A stretch of 64,000 nt of DNA from Crocinitomicaceae bacterium (GTDB taxonomy: Bacteria > Bacteroidota > Bacteroidia > Flavobacteriales_D > Crocinitomicaceae), in the NCBI GenBank assembly GCA_030830205.1, contig JAURNL010000033.1:1-64000 (forward strand), in the 5' to 3' direction. Under the pieces are notes generated by a model, which was not told where the DNA came from, made no database searches, and worked only from the letters and a program-made list of their open reading frames with translations. Shown here in pieces: positions 16,584 through 26,623 of the stretch. How positions within the stretch are numbered: position 1 is the stretch's first letter; each line of letters begins with the position of its first letter. A program made the position numbers and the translations under genes.

Positions 16584-19565
16584 ATGCGTTTAAAAGGATT
16601 TTTTTGGTTCTTGTCCATTCTTCTTACTGCGGTTTGCGTTTATCAGCTGTCTTTCACTTGGGTAGCTAGCAACGTAGAAAACAAAGCAGCAAAAGAAGCC
16701 GATCTTAAAGTAAAAATGCTTCGTGACGAAGCCAAGAACAACGGCGGGATTGCCGTGTTACCCAACAGTACAGAAGTCGACTTCAACGACCCAGAAGCGA
16801 TTGAATTAGCTCGTGCTGCATTCATCAATGAAATGCTTCGTGAAAAAGGAGAAAAGCCAGTTTATCCAGTTTTGGGTTCCACCTTTGCGCAAGTAAAGAA
16901 AATGTCACTTGCTTTTGGTCTTGACCTTGTCGGCGGAATGAGCGTGACTGTAGAAATTTCATATCCTGATTTGATCCGTGGTCATGTAAAAAGTGTGACT
17001 GATCCAAAATTCACAAAACCTTTTAATCGTGCTGTAGCAACTTACAACACGAATGGTGGTGACTTTATAGCCACCTTTATCTCAGCTTACAAAAAAGCGA
17101 ATGGCAACCTTCCTTTAAGCTACGTTATTAAAGGAGAGTCAATTGGTATCAAAACCACCGATGCTGAAGTAGAAAACTACCTCCGAGATTTAGTTGCTTC
17201 ATCAATGAAAGGCATTGAAGATATCATTGGCCGTCGTATCAATCAGTTTGGTGTAGCGCAGCCTAATATCCAGCGTGACCTTTCCACCAATCGACTTTAT
17301 ATTGAACTACCAGGTGTTCAAGATGAAGAAACAGTTTCTCGCAAAATTCGTTCTACTGCGAACCTAGAGTTCTATGAGACATACATGCCAGAACAACTTC
17401 AAATGCAATGGCAAGAGGCATCTCGCTTGAGTAAAACCAATGAAGTTATCCTTGCAGATATATTAGATACCGATACCACAGCTGATACCACATCTGTAAA
17501 TTCAGATACTTCAGCAGCAAGCACCCAAACAACTGTTTCAAATGCAGCTAAAAAAGGACTTGCCGAATATGTTGTTCCTGTTGGTGGTTATGCCATTGGT
17601 TATGTGAATGTCAATGACAAAGGAGCTGTAGATGCCATTTTACGTCGCAAAGATGTTCAAAACGCTTTCCCGCAAGACCTTAAATTCATGTGGTCTGCCA
17701 AGCCAGAAAGTGTAGATAACAAAACCAAAAAAACTGCCTATTTCCTATATGCTTGTCGAATTCCTGACACAGGAAAAGCACGCGTTCGTGGAGAGCACGT
17801 AAGCAACGCAAAAGTGGACTACGACCAAACAGACGGTTCAATCATCGTAAGCCTCTCCATGACAGAGGAAGGCGCAGGAGAGTGGGGACGTATGACCACC
17901 GAAAATAAAGATCGAATCATTGCTATTTCAATGGACAGTGTTGTATATAGCGCACCACGCGTAATCAATGCCATTACCAATGGCAATACACAAATCTCTG
18001 GTAGCTTTTCTTTCCAAGAAGCGGAAGATCTTGCTGGCCTACTTAATGGTGGAGCACTTCCAGTACCTTGTGTGATCAAAGATTTACAAAAAGTAGGTCC
18101 TACGATAGGAGCAGAAAACTCAAAAGCGGGTCTTATCTCTTTTGGTGTTGCATTTTTTGCAGTATTACTTTACATGATGTTCTATTATGGTAAAGCCGGT
18201 CAAGCAGCCAATATCGCCCTTATAGTAAACGTTGTATTCATTTTTGGATCCTTAGCTTCTTTCGGTGCAGTACTTACTCTTGCAGGTATTGCCGGTATCG
18301 TTCTCACCATCGGTACTGCTGTCGATGCAAACATCCTGATTTTTGAACGTGTTCGTGAAGAACAAGCTACAGGCTCAGACACAGAAACGGCCATTAGTAT
18401 TGGTTTCCGCAAAGCTTTACCTTCTATCATTGATGCCAACGTTACGCATTTACTCGTAGCGATAATCCTAAAAATCTTTGGAACAGGTGAAATTGAATCT
18501 TTTGCAACAACCCTAATCATTGGTATTTTCACCTCTATGTTCTCGGCAATGGTTATCGCCGAACTGGCCATCCATACTTGGTTAGCAAAGGGTAAAAAAG
18601 TAGGTTTCAATACCAAATATTCTGAAGGTTTATTCCAAAACTTTCATTTTGATTGGATGGGTAAGAGAAAGTACTTCTATGTATTCTCAATTATTGTCAC
18701 TATTGCGGGCGCAATTTCGTTAGCGAATCGTGGCCTCAAGCAAAGTGTTGAATTTACAGGTGGACGTACTTTTGCTGTTAAGTTTGAAAAGAAAGCTGAT
18801 ATCGAGGCTATACGTAAAGAATTAACTGAAGTATTTATTGAGAATGGGGAACCAGCTTCAATTGATATCAAAACAAAATCCAACGACTATAACGTTGAAA
18901 TCGTTACGAATTATTTACTCAATAACGATGGTGCAACTGATCAGGTCAATGCACAACTCAAACTAGGTTTGGATGCATGCAAAGCAAAAATGGGTAGCTA
19001 TGATATTCTAGAAACTCGTGCTATTTCCGCATCCATCTCCTCAGAACTATGGACCTCGTCAACAATCGCCATTACCATCGCTTTGTTAGCCATTTTTGCC
19101 TACATCTTTATTCGTTTTGGTCACTGGCAATATTCTTTAGGAGCTATCGTCGGTTTAGCACATGATGCTTTCTTCGTTATTTCCATTTTCTCCTTACTTC
19201 ATGGTTATTTGCCATTTACACTTGATGTAAACCAAGCGTTTATTGCAGCCATTCTAACAGTTATTGGTTATTCCATGAATGATACCGTCATTGTCTTCGA
19301 CCGTATCCGTGAGAATTTGCGTAAGAGTAAGCCAGAAGACAACCACGGGGATATCATCAATAGCTCCCTAAATAGAACGCTCTCAAGGACCTTTAATACT
19401 TCCATGATACTATTTGTTGTCGTCTTGATCATGTTCATTTTTGGAGGGCCAGCGATCAAAGGCTTCTTATTTGCCTTGTTAGTTGGTGTACTTATCGGTA
19501 CTTACTCTTCACTTTGTGTGGCAACACCAATTCTTCTCGATTTTTCTAAGCGTCTTCGCGCTTAA
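16584..19565 (+). CDS. secDF: Protein translocase subunit SecDF (fused)
   Basis: 993 residues joining SecD and SecF in one chain, as usual in Bacteroidota. Membrane helix 1 lies at about 5-25; a large periplasmic P1 domain (about 110-510) includes the conserved 'FGLDLVGGMSVTVEI' and 'EDIIGRRINQFGVAQPNIQR'. Six SecD helices then carry the proton-path 'TIGTAVDANILIFERVREE' motif. SecF starts near 690 with its own helix, 'LKQSVEFTGGRTFAVKF', and 'TVIGYSMNDTVIVFDRIREN'. It uses the proton gradient to pull preproteins through SecYEG. It has its own consensus promoter and a strong terminator, so it is monocistronic. Confidence 0.97.
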   Translation: MRLKGFFWFLSILLTAVCVYQLSFTWVASNVENKAAKEADLKVKMLRDEAKNNGGIAVLPNSTEVDFNDPEAIELARAAFINEMLREKGEKPVYPVLGSTFAQVKKMSLAFGLDLVGGMSVTVEISYPDLIRGHVKSVTDPKFTKPFNRAVATYNTNGGDFIATFISAYKKANGNLPLSYVIKGESIGIKTTDAEVENYLRDLVASSMKGIEDIIGRRINQFGVAQPNIQRDLSTNRLYIELPGVQDEETVSRKIRSTANLEFYETYMPEQLQMQWQEASRLSKTNEVILADILDTDTTADTTSVNSDTSAASTQTTVSNAAKKGLAEYVVPVGGYAIGYVNVNDKGAVDAILRRKDVQNAFPQDLKFMWSAKPESVDNKTKKTAYFLYACRIPDTGKARVRGEHVSNAKVDYDQTDGSIIVSLSMTEEGAGEWGRMTTENKDRIIAISMDSVVYSAPRVINAITNGNTQISGSFSFQEAEDLAGLLNGGALPVPCVIKDLQKVGPTIGAENSKAGLISFGVAFFAVLLYMMFYYGKAGQAANIALIVNVVFIFGSLASFGAVLTLAGIAGIVLTIGTAVDANILIFERVREEQATGSDTETAISIGFRKALPSIIDANVTHLLVAIILKIFGTGEIESFATTLIIGIFTSMFSAMVIAELAIHTWLAKGKKVGFNTKYSEGLFQNFHFDWMGKRKYFYVFSIIVTIAGAISLANRGLKQSVEFTGGRTFAVKFEKKADIEAIRKELTEVFIENGEPASIDIKTKSNDYNVEIVTNYLLNNDGATDQVNAQLKLGLDACKAKMGSYDILETRAISASISSELWTSSTIAITIALLAIFAYIFIRFGHWQYSLGAIVGLAHDAFFVISIFSLLHGYLPFTLDVNQAFIAAILTVIGYSMNDTVIVFDRIRENLRKSKPEDNHGDIINSSLNRTLSRTFNTSMILFVVVLIMFIFGGPAIKGFLFALLVGVLIGTYSSLCVATPILLDFSKRLRA

Positions 19566-19584
19566 TCTCCTGTATTAAACAAAC

Positions 19585-19613
19585 AAAAAAGCCGCTCAAA
19601 AAGCGGCTTTTTT
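19585..19613. terminator. Intrinsic terminator after secDF
   Basis: Stem AGCCGCT (19590-19596) / AGCGGCT (19602-19608), loop CAAAA, extended by flanking A and T runs. Can act in both directions. Confidence 0.9.
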
Positions 19614-19657
19614 GTTTTTCATTCGTCTGTAAAGCATTAATTCGTTTTTTAGGATTC

Positions 19658-22600
19658 ATGAAAAAAACATCTTTTGCTTTTATTGCCTTGCTATGCACGC
19701 TATTTCTTGGAATCATCTGGACCATTATTCCCAACCAAAAATCTAAATATGATCCATATCAAAAGCTTTTTCAAGATAACCGGACGCCTAAGTTTATTGG
19801 TCAACTTGACTCCGTTTCTCAAATACCCATCCTTGCGCTGAAAGGCCCAAAGAATGAAAGGCTCCAAATCAGGTCTTTGAAAATGACTTCTTACCTTGAA
19901 GATGGTTTTTCAAGAACCCGATACGATTTAATACTCCGCAACCCTTATGATAAAACGCTGGAGGCAGAATTTCAATTCCCGCTACAAGAAGGTCAAACCT
20001 TGAGTCATTTTGCATTAGAAGTGAATGGTGAACTCAGACCAGCCGTAGCTGTTGAAAAACAAAAAGCGCGTATTGCTTATGAGGCTACTGTCAGACGAGG
20101 TGTTGATCCGGGGCTAGTTGAAAAAGTAGCAGGAAATATTTTTAAAATGCGCGTATTTCCATTGCTGCCAAGTGCATCCAAACACATCCAATTTGAGGTG
20201 CTTACTGTTTTAAAGCAAGATGCTAACCATGCATATTTTAATTTACCGATGAAGACGCAAGATCCGATAGGTCGATTTGAATTTAATGCAATTACTTATC
20301 ATTCAGGAAAAGCACAAATATTAAAACATTTAACGTCGCTAAATAGCTGCTTAGATACACAGGTTAAGTTGCGGACCAATTTGCCGTTGATCACGCAACC
20401 AAAAGTGAATATCATCGGGAAATATGCCTATCTAAATACCAATTTGAGCCTTCCCCATAAATATGCGCGTAAAAAGGCACCAAAATGTTTAACTGTTTGT
20501 TGGGATGTCTCGGGGTCGAGATCACAGCGCACGATTCAAAAAGAAAAGGAGCTCTTAAAAGATTATCTCAAATGGATTAATAAAGGAAAGCTAGAACTCC
20601 TCTTTTTTGCCCATCAAGTCATTGAAAAAATAGAATTACCTATACAGAATGGACGTGTTGTAGCGCTTGATGCTTTATTGGATAAGCATAGTTATGATGG
20701 AGGCTCAGCACTATCTTGCTTATCCTTTGGTCCAATGCGAGGAGATGAAATATTATTATTTTCTGATGGTTTAAATACCATTGGTTCGGACCAGTTGAAG
20801 TTAGGAAAAGCAGCCATTTATCCAATAGTCAACAGCGAACAATTGGAGCGTGGATATCTGCAAAATTTAGCCCAAAGTACTGGTGGAACCCTTTTAAACT
20901 TGCGTCAGCAGTCAATAGACATAGCTTTAAAATTACTTCAAAGGAAATACCTTCGTTTTTTGGGATTCAAAGAACAATCCGATAGTATTTCATATTATCA
21001 GTCTGCAATAGATCCTGCATCTCAGCGAATAATGTTGAGTATTCAAATGCCTAAAAACCAAAATAAGCTCACTGCCCAATTTGGCCTAGATCAGCAACAT
21101 ATTCTCTCTGAAAAAAAGATGGTATTCAACGGAAATAAGTCTATTGCCAAAGGCAATACCCAATACAAGCGTTGGGCAATTGCCAAATTGAATAAATTAG
21201 AAGAACAACCTGAACGTTTTCAAAAGGAAATTTGTGCCTTAGGTGTCAAACATAAACTCGTAAGTTCGGCAAGCTCGTTATTGGTGCTAGATTCACTCGC
21301 TGACTATCTAGAATTTAGGATTGTGCCACCCAAATCTATGCAGCAAGCTTATTTCAAGGCTATTCAAAAAATGGATAAAAAGGATGCTTCGCTTAAAGAA
21401 GATCACATGAAATTTGTTAAAAAAGAATGGAAGTCATTTCAGAAGTGGTACTGGAATAATCCTAGAAAACAGAAGCGAGCAAAAGTGGAAAATGTGGCTA
21501 GAAGAACTGAGGTTGTTCATGGAGATTTGCAGCAGGGAGTTCCACCACCACCTGTGACGGCAAATGAAGTCCAAGAATCAGAAGACACCGCTGAACAAGT
21601 CGTTGATGAACAAATTAGACTTAGTTTAAATCCAATACTTGGAGGAACGACCTACAATTGGTCCTCATCGAGCGCCTTCATAGATCATAGTTTCGAATCA
21701 ATAGGATCGGCACAAATAGGTAGTTATACAAGCACGGTTACTTCGAATGGAAATTCGGTTTCCATGCCAACAGCCCCTTCAGCAACTATTGCCGTGGCGC
21801 CATGGAATCCGAAAACACCTTATATGCGCAGTTTGAGGAAATATCCGAAAGAAAAGGCCTATGCTCACTACCTCACCTTGCGCTCCAAATATGCACAACA
21901 GCCCTCGTTTTATGTAGATGTTTGTGATTTTTTCTTGGCAAGAAACATGCGTCCTGAAGCATTGCGTATTCTGACCAATTTAGCAGAATTGCGCCTGAAA
22001 GATCCTGAATTATTGCGTGTGTTAGCCCGGAAATTGTTGCAATTAAAAGCTAAGAGACTAGCTCTTTCAATTTTTAAAACGATTATTCAGATCAGGCCTG
22101 AAGAGCCACAATCTTATCGTGATTATGGTATGGCATTGGCTGAAGTCGGTAATTATAATGAAGCGGTTCATCAGCTCTATAAGGTGGTGAAACATCCCTA
22201 TGATAGCCGCTTTGCAGGCATCCATCTGATTGTGCTCAATGAAATCAATCATCTCATTGCACAGCACCCTAAACAAATTAAAACAAATGAAATACCTTCA
22301 GCACTTCTGGTACAGTTACCAATGGATATGCGCATAGTATTAAATTGGGATGCGGATAACACCGATGTTGACCTTTGGGTTACCGAACCCAATCAGGAGA
22401 AATGTATGTATAGCTACAAAAACACAACAAATGGAGGGCGTATTTCTAATGACTTTACTCAAGGTTATGGTCCTGAGGAGTATCTGATTCGCAAAGCACC
22501 AAAAGGCACTTATTTGATTCAGGCACATTATTATGGAAACCACAGGCCTTCCTTGAGTGGAAAAGCCATTTTAACGGTGCAACTATATCAATACTTTGGT

Positions 22601-22684
22601 ACGCCTTACGAAATTAAACGTGAGTTTACTAGGCGTTTATCTCAGGTAGACGAAGAAATCAATTTGGCAACGTTTGAATTCTAA
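19658..22684 (+). CDS. VIT domain / VWA-like protein with TPRs and C-terminal DUF2135
   Basis: 1008 residues with an N-terminal signal anchor (about 5-25). A VIT (inter-alpha-trypsin inhibitor) domain at about 60-200 includes 'SRTRYDLILRNPYDKTLEAE' and 'EKQKARIAYEA'. A divergent VWA domain follows, with the MIDAS motif DVSGS near 285-290 and 'LLFSDGLNTIG'. Next are a long basic linker, Pro- and Ser/Thr-rich disorder, TPR-like helices (about 730-870), and a C-terminal DUF2135 domain with 'NWDADNTDVDLWVTEP' and 'GPEEYLIRKAPKGTYLIQAH'. It probably faces the periplasm and binds ligands through divalent metal; the partner is unknown. Its stop is only 3 nt from the stop of the convergent SprB-repeat gene, with no terminator between. 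Confidence 0.82.
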   Translation: MKKTSFAFIALLCTLFLGIIWTIIPNQKSKYDPYQKLFQDNRTPKFIGQLDSVSQIPILALKGPKNERLQIRSLKMTSYLEDGFSRTRYDLILRNPYDKTLEAEFQFPLQEGQTLSHFALEVNGELRPAVAVEKQKARIAYEATVRRGVDPGLVEKVAGNIFKMRVFPLLPSASKHIQFEVLTVLKQDANHAYFNLPMKTQDPIGRFEFNAITYHSGKAQILKHLTSLNSCLDTQVKLRTNLPLITQPKVNIIGKYAYLNTNLSLPHKYARKKAPKCLTVCWDVSGSRSQRTIQKEKELLKDYLKWINKGKLELLFFAHQVIEKIELPIQNGRVVALDALLDKHSYDGGSALSCLSFGPMRGDEILLFSDGLNTIGSDQLKLGKAAIYPIVNSEQLERGYLQNLAQSTGGTLLNLRQQSIDIALKLLQRKYLRFLGFKEQSDSISYYQSAIDPASQRIMLSIQMPKNQNKLTAQFGLDQQHILSEKKMVFNGNKSIAKGNTQYKRWAIAKLNKLEEQPERFQKEICALGVKHKLVSSASSLLVLDSLADYLEFRIVPPKSMQQAYFKAIQKMDKKDASLKEDHMKFVKKEWKSFQKWYWNNPRKQKRAKVENVARRTEVVHGDLQQGVPPPPVTANEVQESEDTAEQVVDEQIRLSLNPILGGTTYNWSSSSAFIDHSFESIGSAQIGSYTSTVTSNGNSVSMPTAPSATIAVAPWNPKTPYMRSLRKYPKEKAYAHYLTLRSKYAQQPSFYVDVCDFFLARNMRPEALRILTNLAELRLKDPELLRVLARKLLQLKAKRLALSIFKTIIQIRPEEPQSYRDYGMALAEVGNYNEAVHQLYKVVKHPYDSRFAGIHLIVLNEINHLIAQHPKQIKTNEIPSALLVQLPMDMRIVLNWDADNTDVDLWVTEPNQEKCMYSYKNTTNGGRISNDFTQGYGPEEYLIRKAPKGTYLIQAHYYGNHRPSLSGKAILTVQLYQYFGTPYEIKREFTRRLSQVDEEINLATFEF

Positions 22685-22687
22685 TCT

Positions 22688-25600
22688 TTATTCTTTAATG
22701 AATTGAATGAGTCCACTTTGACTACCGTCATAAATGCCTAAGTAATAGGTTCCAGCTGCAATTTTTTGACTCAATTCAATTGTTTGTTTAACATTTCCGT
22801 CTGAAATATTGAGTAAAAAATCAGCAATGTGTTGACCTTGTGTATTAAAGAGTTTCGCTTCTAAAGTAGTGCCACGCACACCACTTATTTGAATTTCAAA
22901 GATTCCTTTGTTTGGGTTTGGGTACAATTCAAGCAGTGCATAGCTTAATTCAGTTAGACTAGAAGTATTCACTGTAACCTCAATGGTACTCATGCAGCCA
23001 TTATTATCTTTTACATAACAAGTATAAGTACCAATACCTAAATTTGCAAAGAAAGACCCAGAATAATAAGTCTGACCATCTATAGAGTAGGTGTATGGGG
23101 AATTACCTCCACTTGCACTCAATGCAATAGTGCCGTCATTTCCATTGGAAACTGTGGTGTTGGCACTTAAAACGAGTGCATTAGGCTCAGTTATTGTACT
23201 TGTAAAAGCTTGCTGACAGCCGTTTGCATCTGTTGCAGTAAGCATATATGTTCCTTCACTTAAGTTATTAAAGACAGGAGTGGTGCTCGCAGTACCACCA
23301 TTGATTAAATAAGTATAAGGACTTGTTCCGCCGCTTACTTGTGCGTTCAAAATTCCATCGTTAGACCCATTACAACTGATCATTGTGGGAATCATACTTA
23401 CGCTAAGAGGATCTGGCTCTGTTATGGTATAATAAATGGTTGTCGAACAGCCATTTGCATCAATAACACCAATGGTGTAAACACCCGCGCCAAGGTTTAT
23501 AAATGTGTTACTGGCCTGGTCTGCACCATTATCTATAGAAAAGCTGTAAGGAGCACTACCACCTGAGGGGTTCACGACCAAATTAGCAGTTTGGTATCCA
23601 GCACATGCGATAGTGGCGGTTTGATTGATATTCGCATTTATTGTAGTTGTAGCGCTTATTGAAACTGAGTCTGATACTGTACAGCCTTGATTGTCAAACA
23701 CCGTATAAGCATAAGTTCCAGCGGCAAGGTCGTTGAAGGTATTAGCGTTTTGTGGCGAACCGTTCGCTAAAGCGTAGGTGTAAGGACCACTTGAACCAGT
23801 AACTTGTAGTTCTAAAACGCCATTGCTTGAATTACAGCTGGGTTGTTGGTTTACAAGGGCCGTAACGCTCATCGTGCTAGAGCCAATGACATTAATGTCT
23901 AATGTGTAGTTGTCGTTGCAAGTATTTTGATCAACACCTGAGCCATTCACATTAGCTAAGCTTAAATAGACGTTGTTTGAACCTGTTTGAAGACCAGTGA
24001 TGAATAAGTAAACGGTATCGATGGTTTGGTATGTCGATAGGTTGTTGCTGGTATAAGACTGCGTGATGGGATTCGAAGAACCAACTTGCCCCGAAATTTC
24101 AAATGAATTACAATTATTGAGACCACGGTTTTCAATGACTACAGCAATTTGCGTACTTGTACCGCAAATTCCGCTCGATTGAGTAGTGTATGCATCTAGG
24201 ATGGCTATATCTAGGCTGTCTGGATTCATTTTGAATGCAGATACATTAGTGACAATTGCATTGTTTGAATTCATAACAACCCCTGTGTAATAGAAGGTTA
24301 ATCCATCGAAATCATCAATGCACATGTGATGGTAATCTCCCCAACGAGTGTTAGATGTGCGCGATGATAAACCTTGTTTGATCATTGTTTCGGGCAGTGT
24401 CATTTGACCTAAAGGATCGCAAGCCTTTCTACCAGTCATTTGAATAGAAGGGTAGTTTGGTGCTGTGTTTGATGAAGTGGAATACGCCATCATGATATTT
24501 CCGTATTTATCAATATTAATTGCGGGCATCCAACGATTTAAGGTTGTCCCCGGAGCATAGGTCCCTTCTTGATATAGACTCCATGAACCAGTGCTCCCCG
24601 TAGGACGGCGTAGTTCAAGCCAACGCACACCAGCTCTATTATTGCCATCAACATCCGTTGCTAAACACAAAACCATAGCTTGATGATCATTAAAGACGCG
24701 CATAGGTGCTTTGTACATAACGCATTCTCTTAGCGGATCGAGTTTTACCGTTGTTCCAGGTTGGGCAATGCATGAAAAACTAGTCAAACCACAGAGATCT
24801 GAGTCTATTTCAGTAATGGGTACATCTTGAATTTTTGCTACACTCGCTGTATTGGAGGTCCAATTAACAGTCATTTCCCAAATCTCAATCCAGTCATTTG
24901 TGGGGCTATCGGGAGACCCATTGCTATGTTTTTCATCATCACGGTGTCGAACAAATAATGGTTTTTGACCAGTAGGAGCAGCAAGATCTCCTTCTAGGTC
25001 AACAGGAGTAATGGATTGAAATCCAAATCCATTTAAAGTATAGCCAATTGGAACGCCAATAAATGGTGATGCAGCCCCAGTTAGCAATGAACTTAGTTTC
25101 ATTGCATAAACGCGAGGAGGTCCACCTTCATTGGTAGAAGCCAGTAAAGCGTCAGAACTTTCTGAAATACTCCATTTTGGATAATCTGGGAAGTTAGGAC
25201 AACTGAACTGATAAAAATAATAAGCGCCTTGTGGGTTACTTGTTTGAGAAACATATACCAATAATTTTTTTTGGGACTGCGTAGCGAATTGAGTAATAAC
25301 CCAGCGCTTGGCATTTTTATAATAGAGAATTACAGGGTCACCTAAACCAGTTACTGTTGGACTACCCAGAGATGACATGACGAGGTTTCCAGTAACTGCA
25401 GCTCCAGTTGTTTTATTGAAAATTTTAAAGGACCCACCGCTACCGGTATTTGTTCCTTGAATATAAACCGTTGAGTCTGCTTCACCAGTTGGATCGGGTG
25501 GGGAGATACCATTGCCAATACCTTGCACTTGCCAAAGTAAACTAGCAGAAGTTGTTTTTTGCTGATTTGAGCTATGTTGCTGCCAAACCCAATCTGGCTG

Positions 25601-25798
25601 ATGTGTATTAGTGCCGAGTTGGACGGGAAGTTCTCTTCCTTTGAAATTTGGAATCACTATTTCTTGCTTTGGATGACTGGTTTTTGGCGCAGGAACTAAA
25701 ATTGCTGATGACGGACTCACGTAGCCATAAAATGTAGATTCTTGAGAGAATACAATGCTTGTCATGCAAATTATACCAAAAAGATAGAGTAGTTTCAT
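22688..25798 (-). CDS. T9SS-exported protein with SprB-type repeats
   Basis: 1036 residues with a signal peptide (MKLLYLFGIICMTSIVFSQ). Residues about 70-520 form a secreted beta-propeller-like domain with 'GIGNGISPPDPTGEADSTVY' and repeated 'GDPVILYYKNAKRWVITQF'-type strands. A CARDB-like Ig domain follows (about 540-640). Four SprB/Ig-like repeats of about 80 residues come next, each with a 'SPYTYxI(D/N)xG ... GTYxxxxxDxNGC' core. A T9SS type A sorting domain closes the chain (LYPNPNKGIFEIQIS). SprB repeats occur in the adhesins of gliding Bacteroidota, so a surface adhesive role is plausible. No enzyme motif seen. Confidence 0.85.
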   Translation of the reverse strand: MKLLYLFGIICMTSIVFSQESTFYGYVSPSSAILVPAPKTSHPKQEIVIPNFKGRELPVQLGTNTHQPDWVWQQHSSNQQKTTSASLLWQVQGIGNGISPPDPTGEADSTVYIQGTNTGSGGSFKIFNKTTGAAVTGNLVMSSLGSPTVTGLGDPVILYYKNAKRWVITQFATQSQKKLLVYVSQTSNPQGAYYFYQFSCPNFPDYPKWSISESSDALLASTNEGGPPRVYAMKLSSLLTGAASPFIGVPIGYTLNGFGFQSITPVDLEGDLAAPTGQKPLFVRHRDDEKHSNGSPDSPTNDWIEIWEMTVNWTSNTASVAKIQDVPITEIDSDLCGLTSFSCIAQPGTTVKLDPLRECVMYKAPMRVFNDHQAMVLCLATDVDGNNRAGVRWLELRRPTGSTGSWSLYQEGTYAPGTTLNRWMPAINIDKYGNIMMAYSTSSNTAPNYPSIQMTGRKACDPLGQMTLPETMIKQGLSSRTSNTRWGDYHHMCIDDFDGLTFYYTGVVMNSNNAIVTNVSAFKMNPDSLDIAILDAYTTQSSGICGTSTQIAVVIENRGLNNCNSFEISGQVGSSNPITQSYTSNNLSTYQTIDTVYLFITGLQTGSNNVYLSLANVNGSGVDQNTCNDNYTLDINVIGSSTMSVTALVNQQPSCNSSNGVLELQVTGSSGPYTYALANGSPQNANTFNDLAAGTYAYTVFDNQGCTVSDSVSISATTTINANINQTATIACAGYQTANLVVNPSGGSAPYSFSIDNGADQASNTFINLGAGVYTIGVIDANGCSTTIYYTITEPDPLSVSMIPTMISCNGSNDGILNAQVSGGTSPYTYLINGGTASTTPVFNNLSEGTYMLTATDANGCQQAFTSTITEPNALVLSANTTVSNGNDGTIALSASGGNSPYTYSIDGQTYYSGSFFANLGIGTYTCYVKDNNGCMSTIEVTVNTSSLTELSYALLELYPNPNKGIFEIQISGVRGTTLEAKLFNTQGQHIADFLLNISDGNVKQTIELSQKIAAGTYYLGIYDGSQSGLIQFIKE
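22975..23865 (-). repeat. Four tandem SprB/Ig-like protein repeats
   Basis: Within the preceding CDS, four units of roughly 75-80 codons repeat the pattern 'CxGxNDGxxxxxxxGGxxPYTYxI ... xxxNLxxGTYxxxxxDxNGC'. Sequence identity is moderate at protein level and low at DNA level, so they are old duplications. Borders are approximate. Confidence 0.75.
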
Positions 25799-25873
25799 AA
25801 GTGGGTTATTATCCGCTGAAATTATGCATTAAAAATTTAAAATTTTACACAATCCGTCTTAATTTTACCGCTT

Positions 25874-26623
25874 ATGAAGATTCTGTTGTCACCAGCTAAA
25901 TTGATGCGACCATTTTCAAGCGATTTTCAGCCTATTTTACCATTCAAAAAAGAGACTTTACTTCTTGTGAAAGAATTAAAAAAGTGGTCTATTGAAGATA
26001 TCGCTCAACGGATGAAACTATCTGAAGATAAAGCGCTCCAGACCTATAATGATATACAAAATTGGGGTAAAAAAGCAAATTTGAAAAATGCGGCACCGGC
26101 ATTATTTGCGTACATTGGAGAGGCCTTTAAAGCCCTTGGGGCAATGCAACTCAGTGAAAATGAATTGGCATATTTGCAAAATTCCTTGTACATCATGTCG
26201 GGCTTATATGGTTTAATTCAACCAAATGATTTGATTGAACCATATCGCTTAGAAATGGCTCAGCGAGGTGTAACTCCAATTGGCACATCACTATATATGT
26301 TTTGGCGGCCAACCATAGAAAAATATCTTCTCAAACAGCTTCATATCGAAGAGCAGATCCTTAACTTGGCAAGTTCAGAATATAGCGACTTGATTCAAGA
26401 TAAGCAGTTGAGAAACTGTATGATTACGCCACATTTTTTGGAAAAGACACCCAACAAATTAAAATCAGTATCTGTTTTTTCTAAGCAGGCCAGAGGTACT
26501 ATGGCACGCTGGTGCGCAGTACATTCCATCAACCATATCAATGAGGTCAAATCCTTTAAAGAGTTGGGTTATTCGTATAGTGCTCAACACTCCGATGCTT
26601 TCAATTGGATTTTTATCCGTTGA
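25874..26623 (+). CDS. yaaA: Peroxide stress protein YaaA (DUF328/UPF0246)
   Basis: 249 residues, standard length. Family blocks are visible: N-terminal MKILLSPAKLM, 'AYIGEAFKALGAMQLSENE', 'LYIMSGLYGLIQPNDLIEPYRLEM', 'VFSKQARGTMARWCA' and the terminal 'HSDAFNWIFIR'. In E. coli YaaA lowers intracellular iron and limits hydroxyl-radical damage during peroxide stress, and binds DNA. Its last 11 nt overlap the last 11 nt of the convergent DUF2452 gene. No OxyR or PerR box was recognised upstream. Confidence 0.93.
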   Translation: MKILLSPAKLMRPFSSDFQPILPFKKETLLLVKELKKWSIEDIAQRMKLSEDKALQTYNDIQNWGKKANLKNAAPALFAYIGEAFKALGAMQLSENELAYLQNSLYIMSGLYGLIQPNDLIEPYRLEMAQRGVTPIGTSLYMFWRPTIEKYLLKQLHIEEQILNLASSEYSDLIQDKQLRNCMITPHFLEKTPNKLKSVSVFSKQARGTMARWCAVHSINHINEVKSFKELGYSYSAQHSDAFNWIFIR

